Shown here piece after piece: positions 47,931-58,941 of a DNA stretch of 64,000 nt; the first letter of the stretch is position 1, and every line of letters begins with the position of its first letter. The DNA comes from Marsupella aquatica. Taxonomy: Eukaryota; Marchantiophyta. The stretch spans positions 13,454,001 through 13,518,000 of the forward strand of contig OZ316892.1 in the NCBI GenBank assembly GCA_973895155.1, given 5' to 3'. The position numbers were made by a program, and so were the translations under genes. Below the pieces are notes generated by a model. The model made no database searches. It worked only from the letters and a program-made list of their open reading frames with translations, and was not told where the DNA came from.

Positions 47931-50102
47931 TGATAATTATTCAACACTACGCCCAATTCCGACGCCAATCGTGGCGGAAAAGGTCGCTGCTGAGATTCAG
48001 GTGAGCTCCGACCCAATCTCTCTCGTCAGGTCTATCACAGGCAGAATGAAATTCAATGATGCCTTAACAGTTCTACCCATACAAGTTTAATGGAAGGTAT
48101 TGGCTTCTCCTCCCAACCATCGTGGGACTCAAGGCAATAGTATCCGCAAGTAAAAGCCATCTTATCCACTAGTCACGAGAACTAAGTTTGAGACTTTCTC
48201 ACTCAAACACCACGTTGGCTTTGATCTAAAGTCTCTGAGGTCACGTCGTACCTTGTTCGCATTGACATCAACTTTCATAATTCCAGTTCGTCGTAGGATG
48301 ACATAGCTAGACGATGTATGCGGCCTTTGCCGAACACGGACAAATAGAAGGAATGAAACTAAACAAGAATCTAACATCGGGGATAGCTTGAATATCTTAC
48401 AATTTCACTTCCAAACCCTGGACTCCTCCCGGAGAAACAGAAAAGCCTCGAGTTGGGTCCTCAAGTTGAGTCTCGAGTATCACAAATCAGAAAGGACGTC
48501 CAACAAGGACCGAAAATCCCGACACCCAGTGATGGCCTGTGCCCATTCATCGACGACGTAAATTCATGATGTGTACATGGAAACAGGGCCCTCAATGAAA
48601 TTCCTCTAAGATAGAAAGCACGTCAAGCAGAGGAAGCAGCTGATTCAGAATTCACGGTTGACACATCGTGCTCAACTCGGGCAACAGGAGGGTTGCGCTG
48701 GGTGACGGCTGCTGTTTGAGGACGTCTACTCTTGCCGGAACGAAACCATCCAGCCACAAAGATACGAGTGCCGTACAGAAACTAATAAGTGTCTAATAAA
48801 TGCTCCGTGCATACCACGGCACCCGAGGCACTCACTTCAGGTCATGAGCATCTTCTTTTAATAATGAAAAGATCCAATCATAATCTACTCAGCTCGAGGA
48901 CCGTAGGAGGCCGAAGGAGAGGAGACATTTGAGAGCGAAACGAACGATCGAAAAGATATGAGATGAGAGTAACAAGGGAGCCTGGGCCGGAATGGCTTTC
49001 AACTCCACGTGACCACAACTCCAACATAAAACTAGTTCCGAAAACGAGGAACCTGCAAAGATGCTCTAAGAAGAGGAAGAACCATAACAAAGGCACGGCG
49101 GAGGGAAGCAAGACCTCCAGTCCGCACAAATCACAGGAATCAGGCTCTAAATCGGCGTCGGTTAGGAACTTTCTGACTACGATCCAAACCCCAGACAATT
49201 GGAAAGTCACATCAACAAACCTACAACCCACTTGCCCACCCACCCAACCAACCAACCGCAAGACACCCTCGCCTGATTTAGTAACTCACAAATTCAGCGA
49301 ACAATTCTCACCGTCTGCGGATTCCATGACTCCCTGCTTGCCCTTTCACGCTTGCAGAATTTCGGCAACGCGACTTGCTGTCCGCTCCGGCCCTGATTAA
49401 CAAACCACTCCACGCGGTACCAAACTCCCAAAACGGAGAGCCAATGCTGCAAGAGACGATAGACGGTGCAGCGCCTTGCTTCCCGTCTCTACTTCTCGAT
49501 TCCTCGTGCCGTCTCGTCGCGGCTCGTCTCTTCCGTCTCGTCTCGGCTCGTCTCTTCCGTCTCCTTCTCTCGACGAAACACCAACGACGCCAGTTTCGTG
49601 GCATCCAGCACCCAATTACGACGCGTGCAGCACTCAATTGGGATTGCTCAAGTAGATTGTTCGATTCTAATCGCTGCCGTGCGGTGCCGTGTCACCGTGG
49701 TGGGACAGGACAGGGCAGGTCAGCGCGCCGCAACAACGTAGGGGAAGAAGAGGAGGAAGAAGAGGAGGAAGAAGAAGAAGATCGACCTCGGCGCAAATTC
49801 GTCCACCACAACCCACGACGGCACGACCAAACTACACCTCTGTCTATTGCCGAAAAGATAGAATCAGAAGCAGCGAAATCCGGGTCATTCAACAGTGATA
49901 CCAGTACTCTTCTCGTGGGAGAAGGATTCTAATTCATTGAGAAAAGATCCGTCAATGGCAAGAACCCAATCACCGCTCCGAACTGCACGAGGAGATGATG
50001 TCACTGGGTCTACGCCGGGTCGCCCACGGTACTCATTCCAGAAGGCAGGGGACTGGGTGACTATATAATTCGGTCCTAATAAGAGGGGTCCTAGTAATAA
50101 AG
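47931..50102. other. spacer of the inverted duplication: 5' flank of the SKP2-like gene
   Basis: Together with exons 1-2 this is the unique centre between the arms. It holds the presumed promoter and leader of the SKP2-like gene. A TCTCG-rich tract lies at about 49508-49570 and a GAAGAG-rich microsatellite at about 49742-49783. Open frames across these tracts are low-complexity. No second gene is supported. Confidence 0.5.
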
Positions 50103-50466
50103 AGGGGTTTAATAAATAATTAGTGCTTCTCAGTCAGGAACATACATTTGAAGTCGCTACATGATGATAAAGAGCCACTATCATATTCTAATAAGACTCA
50201 CTATCATATTCTTATCTTGGATCCAATCAAATAGGCATACAGCCAAGGGAGCGGCCTAGAAGAGGAACTCTGTTTCTTTGTAACATTTCGTCTTGTAGGC
50301 ATTACGATTACGTTGGAGCTTTAATTTCTCTGGGTATTTGATGGAATGGAAGGCTGTTACATTTGGGAGGAGTGAACAACGTCGCACAGCTCCAGCCGCC
50401 CCTTCTGAAAACAAGAACCCACTCTGATGGCAGTGCATTGTTGTTTCTGTGTTGTGTTTACGACAG

Positions 50467-51525
50467 GCACTGGCTGAAAACTGCAGTAACCTATAATATT
50501 TGAATGTTGGCTGGTGCCAACGCATCACTGACGTTGGTGTAATGGCGAAAGCGTGTGGATGTTCAGAGTTGCGAGTAATAGATTTGTGTGCAAGCCATCT
50601 TCTCACAGGTATGTGCTCACTCTCATCAGAGTTGCTTGATAGCATATCCTGTACGCTCTGTCATTTACAAGAGGTCTGGCCAAACCTTTGCATATCGGAG
50701 GTTATGCTACCCGCTTATTCTGGTGTGAACCCAGGACCCAATCTAGAGAGGTCTTATAATTCAACAACTATGTTTCGCCGTCCTAAAAGGGAACAGATAA
50801 GTATGCTTTTGTTTAATATGTCGTCGTATTGTAGAAAAATAGAATATATAACAAGAATCTCGTGTAGCAAAAGGAAATGTTTGATGTTCGATTCTTGCAC
50901 ATACTTCTAATTGCTCGACTCACATTGTTCAATCGGAGTGTCATGGGTTTGACAGACCGTTGCCTACGCCTTCAAGTACTCAACTTGCACAGGTGTCAGA
51001 ATATTACAGATCTTTCCATGTATGCATTGGCAGACCAGGGCAATTTATCTCGTCGAGATGAAAGTACTCAACTTGCACAGGTGTCAGAATATTACAGGTC
51101 TTTCCATGTATGCATTGGCAGAACAGGGCAATTTATCTCGTCGAGCTGAAAGAAGCAATTCTAAATTGTCCTTTGGCTGTGGCCGTATGCACACTAATCG
51201 GGGTACAATTGCACGCAGTTGTTCAGGGAGTTGTAGTGGAAGTAGCAGTAGAAGTAGCAGTAGCAGTAGTAGTAGCAGCACCAGCTGTGATAGTGTAACC
51301 AACGAACAGTCAACTCCAAGAGGGTATATTGAGATCCTGGTGAGTGACTTAGTTGGTTTTGGGTTGGTGTCACTCTCGGCTTGTGCAGTAGCAGGCAGTG
51401 TGTAATGCCTATTCAGCCTTGCACACCTGTCCAGAAAGAGGCTCGTTGAACGTCAGTGGCTCTCTCAATCTCACATCTGTGCACTGTCTGTGGGGACGAG
51501 AGAAAGTAAGCCGCTTCATCCTAGG
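50467..51525 (+). pseudogene. SKP2A-like 3'-half pseudogene
   Basis: It matches exons 3 and 4 of the gene at 45280-47930. Four defects are visible. TAA at 50494-50496 replaces the Gln codon CAA of the intact gene, just before YLNVGWCQRITDVG. The exon 4 acceptor has lost its AG (TTGTTCA|ATCGG instead of TTGTTCAG|ATCGG, near 50931). An 88-bp tandem duplication (50976-51063, 51064-51151) shifts the frame. Exons 1-2, with the F-box, are absent. The Ser codon tract is expanded relative to the gene. It cannot encode an SCF adaptor, but its transcript could pair with the parent gene's RNA if copied from the opposite strand. Confidence 0.9.
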
Positions 51526-52827
51526 TCTCTTCCCGTGTGACAGCCTGTGTGTAATTCCCTAGGCAGCCAGTGTATAAATCTTCTAGGCAGCCTGTGTATA
51601 AATTCCTTCCTCATACTCCTTTCTTTCCTTGTGCCCTAGTGTTTGTTTAAAGCTAGTCTCATGCAGGTTGAAGCTGTTGTTGATCCATGAAGATAGAGAG
51701 TTTTTGTTTAGATGAACAGGAACTTGGATTGCCGGGTACTCTATACAATCGATATAGAAATTCTCGTAAATACGAGTAGAATCTATCTATACTAGCACTA
51801 CCAATACTATCAGAATTTGAGGTGAATTCTTGACAGACATGTCACTTTTTGTGACTGAGAAAGGAGAGGAAGTCTTGGATATCTCAGTTTCGGTAACCCA
51901 TAATAAATGTGAACCCCTAAAACTTGCAAGGGATACACATGTGACGTGGAAATTTGGGATTTGCCTTTCTGATCAAAATCTCATCCGAATTTTCATATTT
52001 CATCTTAGATGGTGTCAGAGAACTAGATCGAATGTGATGGCGAAAAGATATCTTAATTTATTATTGGGGTGGTATAGCTCCAATCTGAGTCAACTGCAGT
52101 AGGCGGGTGTTTTCTTTTTAACGAAACCAAGTATCCCTGAGGAGACAGACTACTGGAAACTGCCACCTGTAAGTAAGGTGGCTGAAATCAATATGACAGG
52201 AAAATTGCAAACAGGCAACGAAGGTGAAATAAAACAATTGCGAGCCCCCATGCAATCAATGGGGTTCAAATAACTGTGATCAATATACACAGAGTTCAAT
52301 TAAACCATGGTTTAGTATCCAAGGGTGAAAACTAATAACGGTTTAGTATGTGAACTTGAGTCCAGTAGAGAAGAAAATTGGACACTGAACAAAAACAACA
52401 ATAAGACTTTAGAGTGAAAGAAACAAGCCATGTGTTACTGGAACTCATTTCCAATGAGATAACTGATCTGACTATGAGCGTGGACAAAACAGGGACTCAG
52501 GGACTATAAACATTATGGTCCAAGTTCATCATAGACTTTTGGTGGGTACTTTGAGGTCCAGGGTTCAATTCAGTATAACTCCCTCATTATTGGTCAGATA
52601 ACTTCCTAAATTTATATAAAGAAGTTATAACAGAAAACTATTGACAAAAGATATAAAGTAAAAAGAGTCAATCTATATAATAAACAATGATAAAAAAATG
52701 AGGGCATTTTGTCTAAAGGGAAGAGTCTATATCATGACTCTAGGCTATGGTTGGGGGTGGAATTGAAAATGGATGCATGTTTCTCACCATCCATTTATGT
52801 TACTCTCTGATTACAGATGAAAGCCTT

Positions 52828-52995
52828 GGATAGTAGGAACTCACGCTCATTGTTATGGAGCCAGTTGAGAGATAAAGAAATCTTGTATTGCGGTGACTTG
52901 GTAAGGCTGAGGGCTTATTCAGAGTGCAGTAAAACTCTCATGTGTTCCCGTGGACGTAGCCTCAGCTGAGGTGAATGTCGTCTTTGCTCAAAACA
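52828..52995 (-). mobile_element. truncated LTR of family L1
   Basis: On the minus strand it reads TGTTTTGAGCAAAGACGAC, then GCTACGTCCACGGGAACACA, then CAACTGGCTCCATAACAATG. The block around AGTAGTCGACACAAG is missing, as is the 3' end. It occupies a place in arm B where arm A has unrelated sequence, so it arrived, or was shortened, after the arms separated. Confidence 0.75.
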
Positions 52996-53286
52996 TACCT
53001 CAGCATGGGCATCTCTCATTTAGGGGGGGGAGCAAGTTTTAGATTGGAGTCTCTGTAGGTGCACGTACACTAGCTTTTAACACCAAATCAACCAAGTGGA
53101 GTGTACACACTTAGTATTTCAGACATTCGGCAAGCAGCATGGGTATAAGAATAAGGCAGCCAGGGTTGAGGCCAGCATTCTTTTCATTGGTTTTTTGCCA
53201 AAATTCTCACCCCAAAATATTGCTGGCTACTTTAGCAAACAAACAATTGGGAATTTTTCAAAAATATTTCCAAAATTTGACTTCAA

Positions 53287-55076
53287 TCTACATCTATAAT
53301 ATGCAATGCCCCCCAAAAGTACTTTCGTTTCGTCTGCTTACAAACTTGAAAATGGAGGGAATCAACCTAAGCCCTCATTTTATTTTTAAGTTTTTTGTGT
53401 ACTCTTGGATTGATTGACTAGGAGTGTCAAATGATATACTTCTCTTTATAGTAGAATACAGACTACCTGGGATAATTCTTATGTACATTTTTATGTGACA
53501 TCATCTAAACTGTATCTGTCTCTTTTATTAAATTAGACACATCCCAACCAGAAACTTTTGCGGCATGTCAAACTTTTTGGATTTTGCATAGAGTATGATT
53601 ATGTATTACTCTCCCAACCTACCTCCCATGGTATTATGAATACCGGAGATAAAGGGGAAACTTTTGGGGCATGTCAAACTTTTGGATTTTGCATAGAGGA
53701 TGATTATGTATTACTCTCCCAGGATATCCTGAATAATGCATATAAAGGGGAAAAGCCACAAGGAGTGAGAGGGTTGGTTTACTAAGATAAAGGGAAAAGA
53801 AGAAGTAAAATAAAGTAGAGGACATGGAAAAGCTACAAAGCAAGAAAAGGATAGAGGGGATAATATTTTTGCCAGCCCAAGAGCTTTTCCATGATGGAAA
53901 ACTCATAGTTTTTTGTGCATAAAATACTTATTTATCAAAAAATTGAAAAATTGAACATTTAAACAATTCCCTCCTCGACATTGTTGTCTTGCCTCAACAT
54001 CTTTGTCTTGCTTTCACCTTAAAATTTTCAGTCGCTTCGACATTGTTGCCTTGCCTTGACATCTTTCCTTTGCCTCTACATCCTTGCCTCGCCTCAAATT
54101 CTTCTGGGCATGGGGCTATCACACAATAAGGGACCCCATTTATTTATGGGCATCATCTGCTTACAATTGCAAGATTGGGCCGGATTCAACCTCAACCATT
54201 GGATGGAAAAGAAGTTTTTTTGTTGACCCTTGATCTGCAAAACTCCATTAATAGCTCTGGATACGATCTCCTCTAACTCCCTTTTGGTATGTTGGGTTTC
54301 TCCCCCTTTGCCTTTTTTGTCTGTCTTTTTTGCTTTTTATTTCCTTTAATTTATTTCTAAACATTGCCTTTCTTTGACCTTGGTTTGACCTCGCTGGACC
54401 TCTTTCCCTCCCCTCGACATCTTGCCCTTGCCTCAACATCTTTGCATCTCCTCGGCATCTTGCCCTTGCCTCAACATCTTTGCATCTCCTCAACATCTTA
54501 CCCTCTCCTCGAGATCTTTGTCTCTCCTGGACATCTTGCCCTCGCCTGGACATCTATGCCTCTCCTTGGCATCTTACCCTCGCCTCAACATCTTTGCATC
54601 TCCTCGACATCTTACCCTCTCCTTGACATCTTTGTCTCTCTTTGACACCTTGCCCTCACCTCAACATCTTTGCCTCTCCTCGACATCTGCCCTTGCCTTG
54701 ACATCTTGCCCTCGTCTAAACATTTTTGCATCTCCTTGAGATATTTCCCTCCCCTTGACATCTTGCCCTTGCCTGGACATCTTTGCCTCTCCTCGACATC
54801 TGGCCCTCGCCTCGACATCTTCGCATCTCCTCAACATCTTACCCTCTCCTCGATATCTTTGTCTCTCCTCGACATCTTGCCTCGGTTTGCCTCAACATCT
54901 TGCCCTCACTCAACATCTTCCCCTCACCTCATAATGTTGCATTCACCTCAACATCCAGCCCTCACTCAGAATCTTGCCCTCACCTCGACATCTTGCTTTC
55001 ACTCAAAATCTTGCCCTCACCTCAACATCTTGACCTCAATCAACATCTTTCGTGCAACGCACGGGCATGGGGCTAG
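53287..55076 (+). mobile_element. non-autonomous Helitron H3 with 19-bp minisatellite
   Basis: The 5' end is A|TCTACATCTATAATATGC (53287). The 3' end is CGTGC-AAC-GCACG (55051-55063), 9 nt, then CTAG (55073-55076), followed by T. From about 53975 to 55050 it carries a tandem array with 19-bp spacing (CATCTT repeats measured at 54437, 54456, 54475), with units such as ACATCTTGCCCTTGCCTCA. Open frames through the array are repeat translations (LNIFASPRH-like), not genes. No Rep/helicase is present. Confidence 0.85.
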
Positions 55077-55132
55077 TCTGGTCATAACTTGCCACCTCCT
55101 GGGGGATGAGGGCATGAATTCACAAACCCCTC

Positions 55133-57125
55133 CACCCGGCCCATGCAGTAAATTTGCCTCTCCTCAACCTGACATTTCCTCAACTTGCACCTCCTGCTCA
55201 TATGTTGCATGCAAGTTGCCACCTGCAACTGAATGGCTTGAGGAGTGGGGAATTCAAGGCCTCTTTGCACCCCCTCTGGATTTGATTTCCTAGTCTTTTA
55301 GATTTTCTCCCCATATACATATTTTGGGGCATTGCTAGCTTTTCCCCAAAACAAATAGACAGACAAACTATTGAGACTACCTTCGTGTCATCTATAATTT
55401 TTTGATTTGGGGAGGTCCTGAAATTTCTGATTACCCTAGTATGTTTGTGAATCTCTTGTGTACTTTTTCCTTCACAGTTTTATTCACGGTCTACAGTTGT
55501 AACTCCCTTGCTAGCCTGATTTGGGGGTTATGAGAATTTGAGCAGCCCCTAGCCAGCCAAGCTCAGTGATTATGAGACTCAGGTGAAACTTGTCTAGTGA
55601 CAATAGGAGAAACATATTGGGGTCTTCTAGGAGAGGCATGACTTTGTGGTAGCTCACTTGAGTAGATACTGATAGGTCTTGGGTTCAACTATTGTGGGCT
55701 GACTCTTCCCAACTATTGTGGCTAACTCTTCCCTTTCTGTGGGGTTTCACAGATTTCCCTTTAAAAAAATTAAAAATTAAAAATTAAAAAAAAAACCCCA
55801 CAAATGTTTGGAAAAAATAATTAATTTTTATGCAAAGTTTTGGTTTGCTGAGTAGACTCAAACATTTAATTCTATGTTCCATGTCGCCATCCCAGTTCAA
55901 CCGGATTGGGCGTGCCTGACCCCATTGCAACATTGTCTTTCCGTTCACCTTCATGGCGATTAGGTCTCTCGGGCTTGTTGGCTCTTGTGTTTTTGTAGTT
56001 CTTTCCATTGTTTTGCCCCCCCCCCCCCTTTGGATTTTCTTGCCTTTGGGATCCTGTTTCCTAGTAAGGTGTTGTTTCTTTGTTGTACAAGGTCAAGAGA
56101 CAAATCTCCTAGAGAAACGAATTTCATGAGAAACTAAAACACAACCCCCCAAAAACCCTAGAGAAAGAGAAGAGAGTTGGGTTCTTTCTTTTGTTCTGAC
56201 ATTTACTAGGTTGTCACTTTTTTAATGGATTATATACAGTAATTTGTCCATATTTTTGGTTGAGTTGTTAAGTTGGCACATTTTTCTATGGCTGGTTGGG
56301 TAAAGGAACTCTAGTTAACCTTGGAATGATCCAATGGTGAGCATCCTGCCAGTCTTTTAAACCACAACTCCTCTTACAAGAAGCTCCGCGTTATGTGGAG
56401 GGCTCACTCTAAACTTATTCCCTCCTCAAAAAATGCGATGCGCTCTCTGTGCCTCCCAATAGCCGTCAGATTTTGCTCACCCTTGCACCTATTCTCAACC
56501 ATTAGATGTGATCAAGGGCTCAAACGAAAGATTTCACTGAGATCTACGGATGGTGAAAATTCCAGCCAAAAATACAAAGTATTGAGGGAGAAAAAAGCAA
56601 AAACAAATCTCTTCGATCTTATTGGTGGATTTCAAATTCCTCAGATCTGGGCCGTCTATTCCAATTTGAACTCCATCCATCCTGGCCATCCATTTTTGTT
56701 TGCCTCTAGCTATCTTGTCCGTCCATTTCAGAAGGCGATGTAGGGCTCAAAAGAAAGATCTCAATGAGATCTACGGCTGGGTTTTTTTTGTTTCAAAAAT
56801 GAATAAATATTTTTTAAAATATAAATATAAATAAATTTGTTTTTTGCCGACCCGATCTCCGCCCATTGCCTTCCCTGTGTGCAAATGAGTTACTCCTATA
56901 ATACCATACAATGTACGAAAGTGTCTTTTTATACCCGTAGTAGTGGTTTTATAGGATGGTTGACAGTGTCCTGAACTTAACCTGAATACCCTTTCCCACC
57001 CTTGACCAGGGGGGGGCGGGGAAGGCCAAGGAGTGGGGCAGCTAACAGGAGGGGGCAGGGCAGGGATGTGGCAGGTGTGAAGTAAAATACCCAACCCAAT
57101 GCTAAGAATTGGAAAGGGTGTTGTG
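55133..57125. other. intergenic; possible SINE, poly-C run and a short direct repeat
   Basis: No gene was recognised. At 55646-55691, GTGGTAGCTCACTTGAG and GGGTTCAACTA resemble pol III A and B boxes of a tRNA-derived SINE (weak). A run of 13 C lies at 56016-56028. A direct repeat of about 38 bp containing GAGATCTACGG occurs at 56515-56553 and 56743-56781. Confidence 0.4.
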
Positions 57126-57129
57126 CCTA

Positions 57130-57880
57130 TCTTACTTATAAAGCGCAAACTACAAGCTAGAGTTGGGGCCTAGGCTACTAGAGTGAAGCCTCTAGACCAT
57201 AACTCCATGGCTCATCATGTGAATGGAAAAGCTTATGACTATGATGTATGTCAAATGATAATCATGTATGTTTTTTTGTCATGACTTCTATTTATATGAA
57301 AAAATGAGCTTTATGGCCCCACCATAATATATGTGCATAGAAAGAAGGATGTGCATAGAAAAGGGTGTAGTATATTATGTATGATTATTAAAATGATGAC
57401 ATGCATGATAATCTTTTTATCATTTCATGAGCCATATGCCCGTGTGTTGCACAGCTCAAGGAGGGCTGGTCCATAGGGAGTTGGGCCAGGGCATTTATGG
57501 GGCAGAGGGCGAGAGGCAGGGGCAAGCGCATCGGGACCGAGGCGAGAGGCAAGGGTGAGCGCATCGGGACTGAGGTGAGGGCGAGGCTTCGTGAGCATTG
57601 ATACCCGTATACATATATTGCAAGGGGGGGTCCATATTGAAGGGCACAGGGGTGGGAGGCCTCGCCAGAGAGGGCAAGTGCCACTCAAACGGCTCTAAAG
57701 TATCTTAGTTTATTTTGATTCCTGGTTCCAATTCTGAATTTCATAAGGGGGCAAAGGACAAAGAAGGCTGCATTGTCTATTATAGTTGTAGATTAATCTT
57801 CAAAAAATATGAATAAGTAATATGTTTTGGTGACATTTTTATTGTACGGTCTACTATTCACATTCAAGGAACAGGTGGTG
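57130..57880 (+). repeat. dispersed repeat with XbaI-like palindrome, split by a Helitron
   Basis: It starts A|TCTTACTTATAAAGC and carries TACTAGAGTGAAGCCTCTAG, CCCCACCATAATATATGTGC and GGATGTGCATAGAAAAG. It is collinear with 41457-41740 up to ATTTCA (57427) and again from TTAATCTTCAAAAAATATG (57793). The intervening 365 bp is a separate insertion. Relative to the 41457 copy, it also has an extra segment near 57215-57315. Confidence 0.7.
57428..57792 (-). mobile_element. short non-autonomous Helitron, 365 bp
   Basis: On the minus strand it begins TCTACAACTATAATAGACAA (57792) and ends with an imperfect hairpin TGTGC-AAC-ACACG, 9 nt, then CTCA, next to host T. The 5' end matches H2/H3 closely (TCTACANCTATAATA). 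The related repeat at 41457 has the uninterrupted sequence ATTTCA|TTAACCTTCAAAAAA, so both borders and the A|T target are fixed by an empty site. The terminal CTCA departs from the CTRR consensus, presumably by mutation. There is no minisatellite in this copy. Confidence 0.75.
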
Positions 57881-58000
57881 ATGATCATAGAGGACATGAA
57901 TGACCCATCACCTGATCTAAATTGTTGGAGTTTTTCGAGCTACCTATAGTTACTTTTCCCTAACAAGTAGTTGAAAAAGATAACGACGTACAGTAGTGAT

Positions 58001-58079
58001 CCTAACCTGACCTAACCTAACCTAACCTAACCTAACCTAACCTAACCTGCCTAACCTAGCCTGACCTGACCTGACCTGC
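58001..58079 (+). repeat. CCTAA microsatellite
   Basis: About eight consecutive CCTAA units (58012-58047) are flanked by variants CCTGA and CCTAG. The unit is 5 bp, not the 7-bp plant telomere motif. Confidence 0.9.
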
Positions 58080-58179
58080 GTCGCCTCGCTGTGCATGCGT
58101 CGTTGCCCGCCTGTTTCGTTTCCTCCTTTGATAAAGAGCTCCTTCCAACCTCACCACCTTCTTTCGATTCCTCGCCTCT

Positions 58180-58941
58180 GCCACTCTTCTCTTCTCTTCT
58201 CTTCTCTTTCTCTTCTCGTCTCGTCTCGTCTCTTCTCTCCTCTTCTCGTCTCGTCTCTTCGCTTCGCTTCTCTTCTCTTCGCTACTTTTCTCGTCTCGTC
58301 TCGTCTCGTCTCGTCTCTTCTCCGGGAGTAAAGGTCAACAACGATAGGAACTCATCATCGTCGTCAGTGTCTACGAACGCACGCACGCACGCCCGCACGC
58401 AGGCAGAGAGGCAGGCAGGCAGGGAGGCAGGCAGACAGACAGACAGGCAGGCAGGCAGAAAGGAAGGCAGGAAGGCAGAAAGGAGCCTACGTAGTTTGGA
58501 AGGAAGCGAGGAAGCGAGGAAGTGATTGAGCAATAGTGCTACTACGACTGCTGCGTTCAAGGGCGACAAGAAAGGGAGGAAGGAAGCACGCGAAAGCGAT
58601 TTACTACTATAGCTCAGGACGCGAGCGAGCGAGGGGGGGGAGAGGCATTTTCAATCTAGGGATTGGGTTAGGAAGGGAGGAGGCTGACAGATACGTGGAG
58701 GAGTCAAGAGGACGTTACTTACCGCCGTCTGACTGTCGTTCTGATCAGAGGAAGGAGGGGAGAGAGAGAGAGAGTGGAGCGCGCCTTCTTGCCGTAGTTT
58801 TACAGACACGCTGTTGTTCTTGTTGTCGAGAGGTGTGGTGGTGGTGCAGAGGGGGCCGGGGTTTTCGTTGCGTTCGAGTATCTTTATCTCATTATTTACC
58901 TCTCTTCCACTGGTGGCGCGAGGGGCGGGAGGACGAGCAGG
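58180..58941 (+). promoter_or_regulatory. probable promoter and 5' untranslated region of RAD23, with microsatellites
   Basis: Directly upstream of the RAD23 ATG. It contains TCTTC/TCTCG tracts (about 58190-58322), ACGC units (about 58376-58395), and GGCAG/ACAG units (about 58400-58470). Long frames on both strands across these are repeat translations. The CT-rich tract may mark the transcribed leader; no TATA box was assigned. Confidence 0.45.

Larger units (their letters stand above)
50103..55132. repeat. arm B of a large inverted duplication
   Basis: Reverse complement of arm A (41793-46653). It contains the broken SKP2-like copy, an LTR fragment at 52828-52995 replacing about 100 bp of arm A sequence, and Helitron H3. 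It lacks the 600-bp segment at 44578-45176 of arm A. The homology begins in intron 2 of the gene, so exons 1-2 were never part of it. Confidence 0.88.

Noticed and set aside
49375-49932. 185-codon open frame with a poly-Glu stretch
   Set aside because: Runs through TCTCG and GAAGAG microsatellites; no motifs, and upstream of the SKP2-like gene on the other strand.
53975-55050. Regular short repeats that could suggest a CRISPR array
   Set aside because: No constant repeat alternating with unique spacers; units are contiguous and degenerate, and the genome is eukaryotic.
54364-55293. Open frames of up to 207 codons with repeated LDILP/LNIFASP-like units
   Set aside because: They are translations of the 19-bp minisatellite of Helitron H3 in several frames, not a repeat protein gene.
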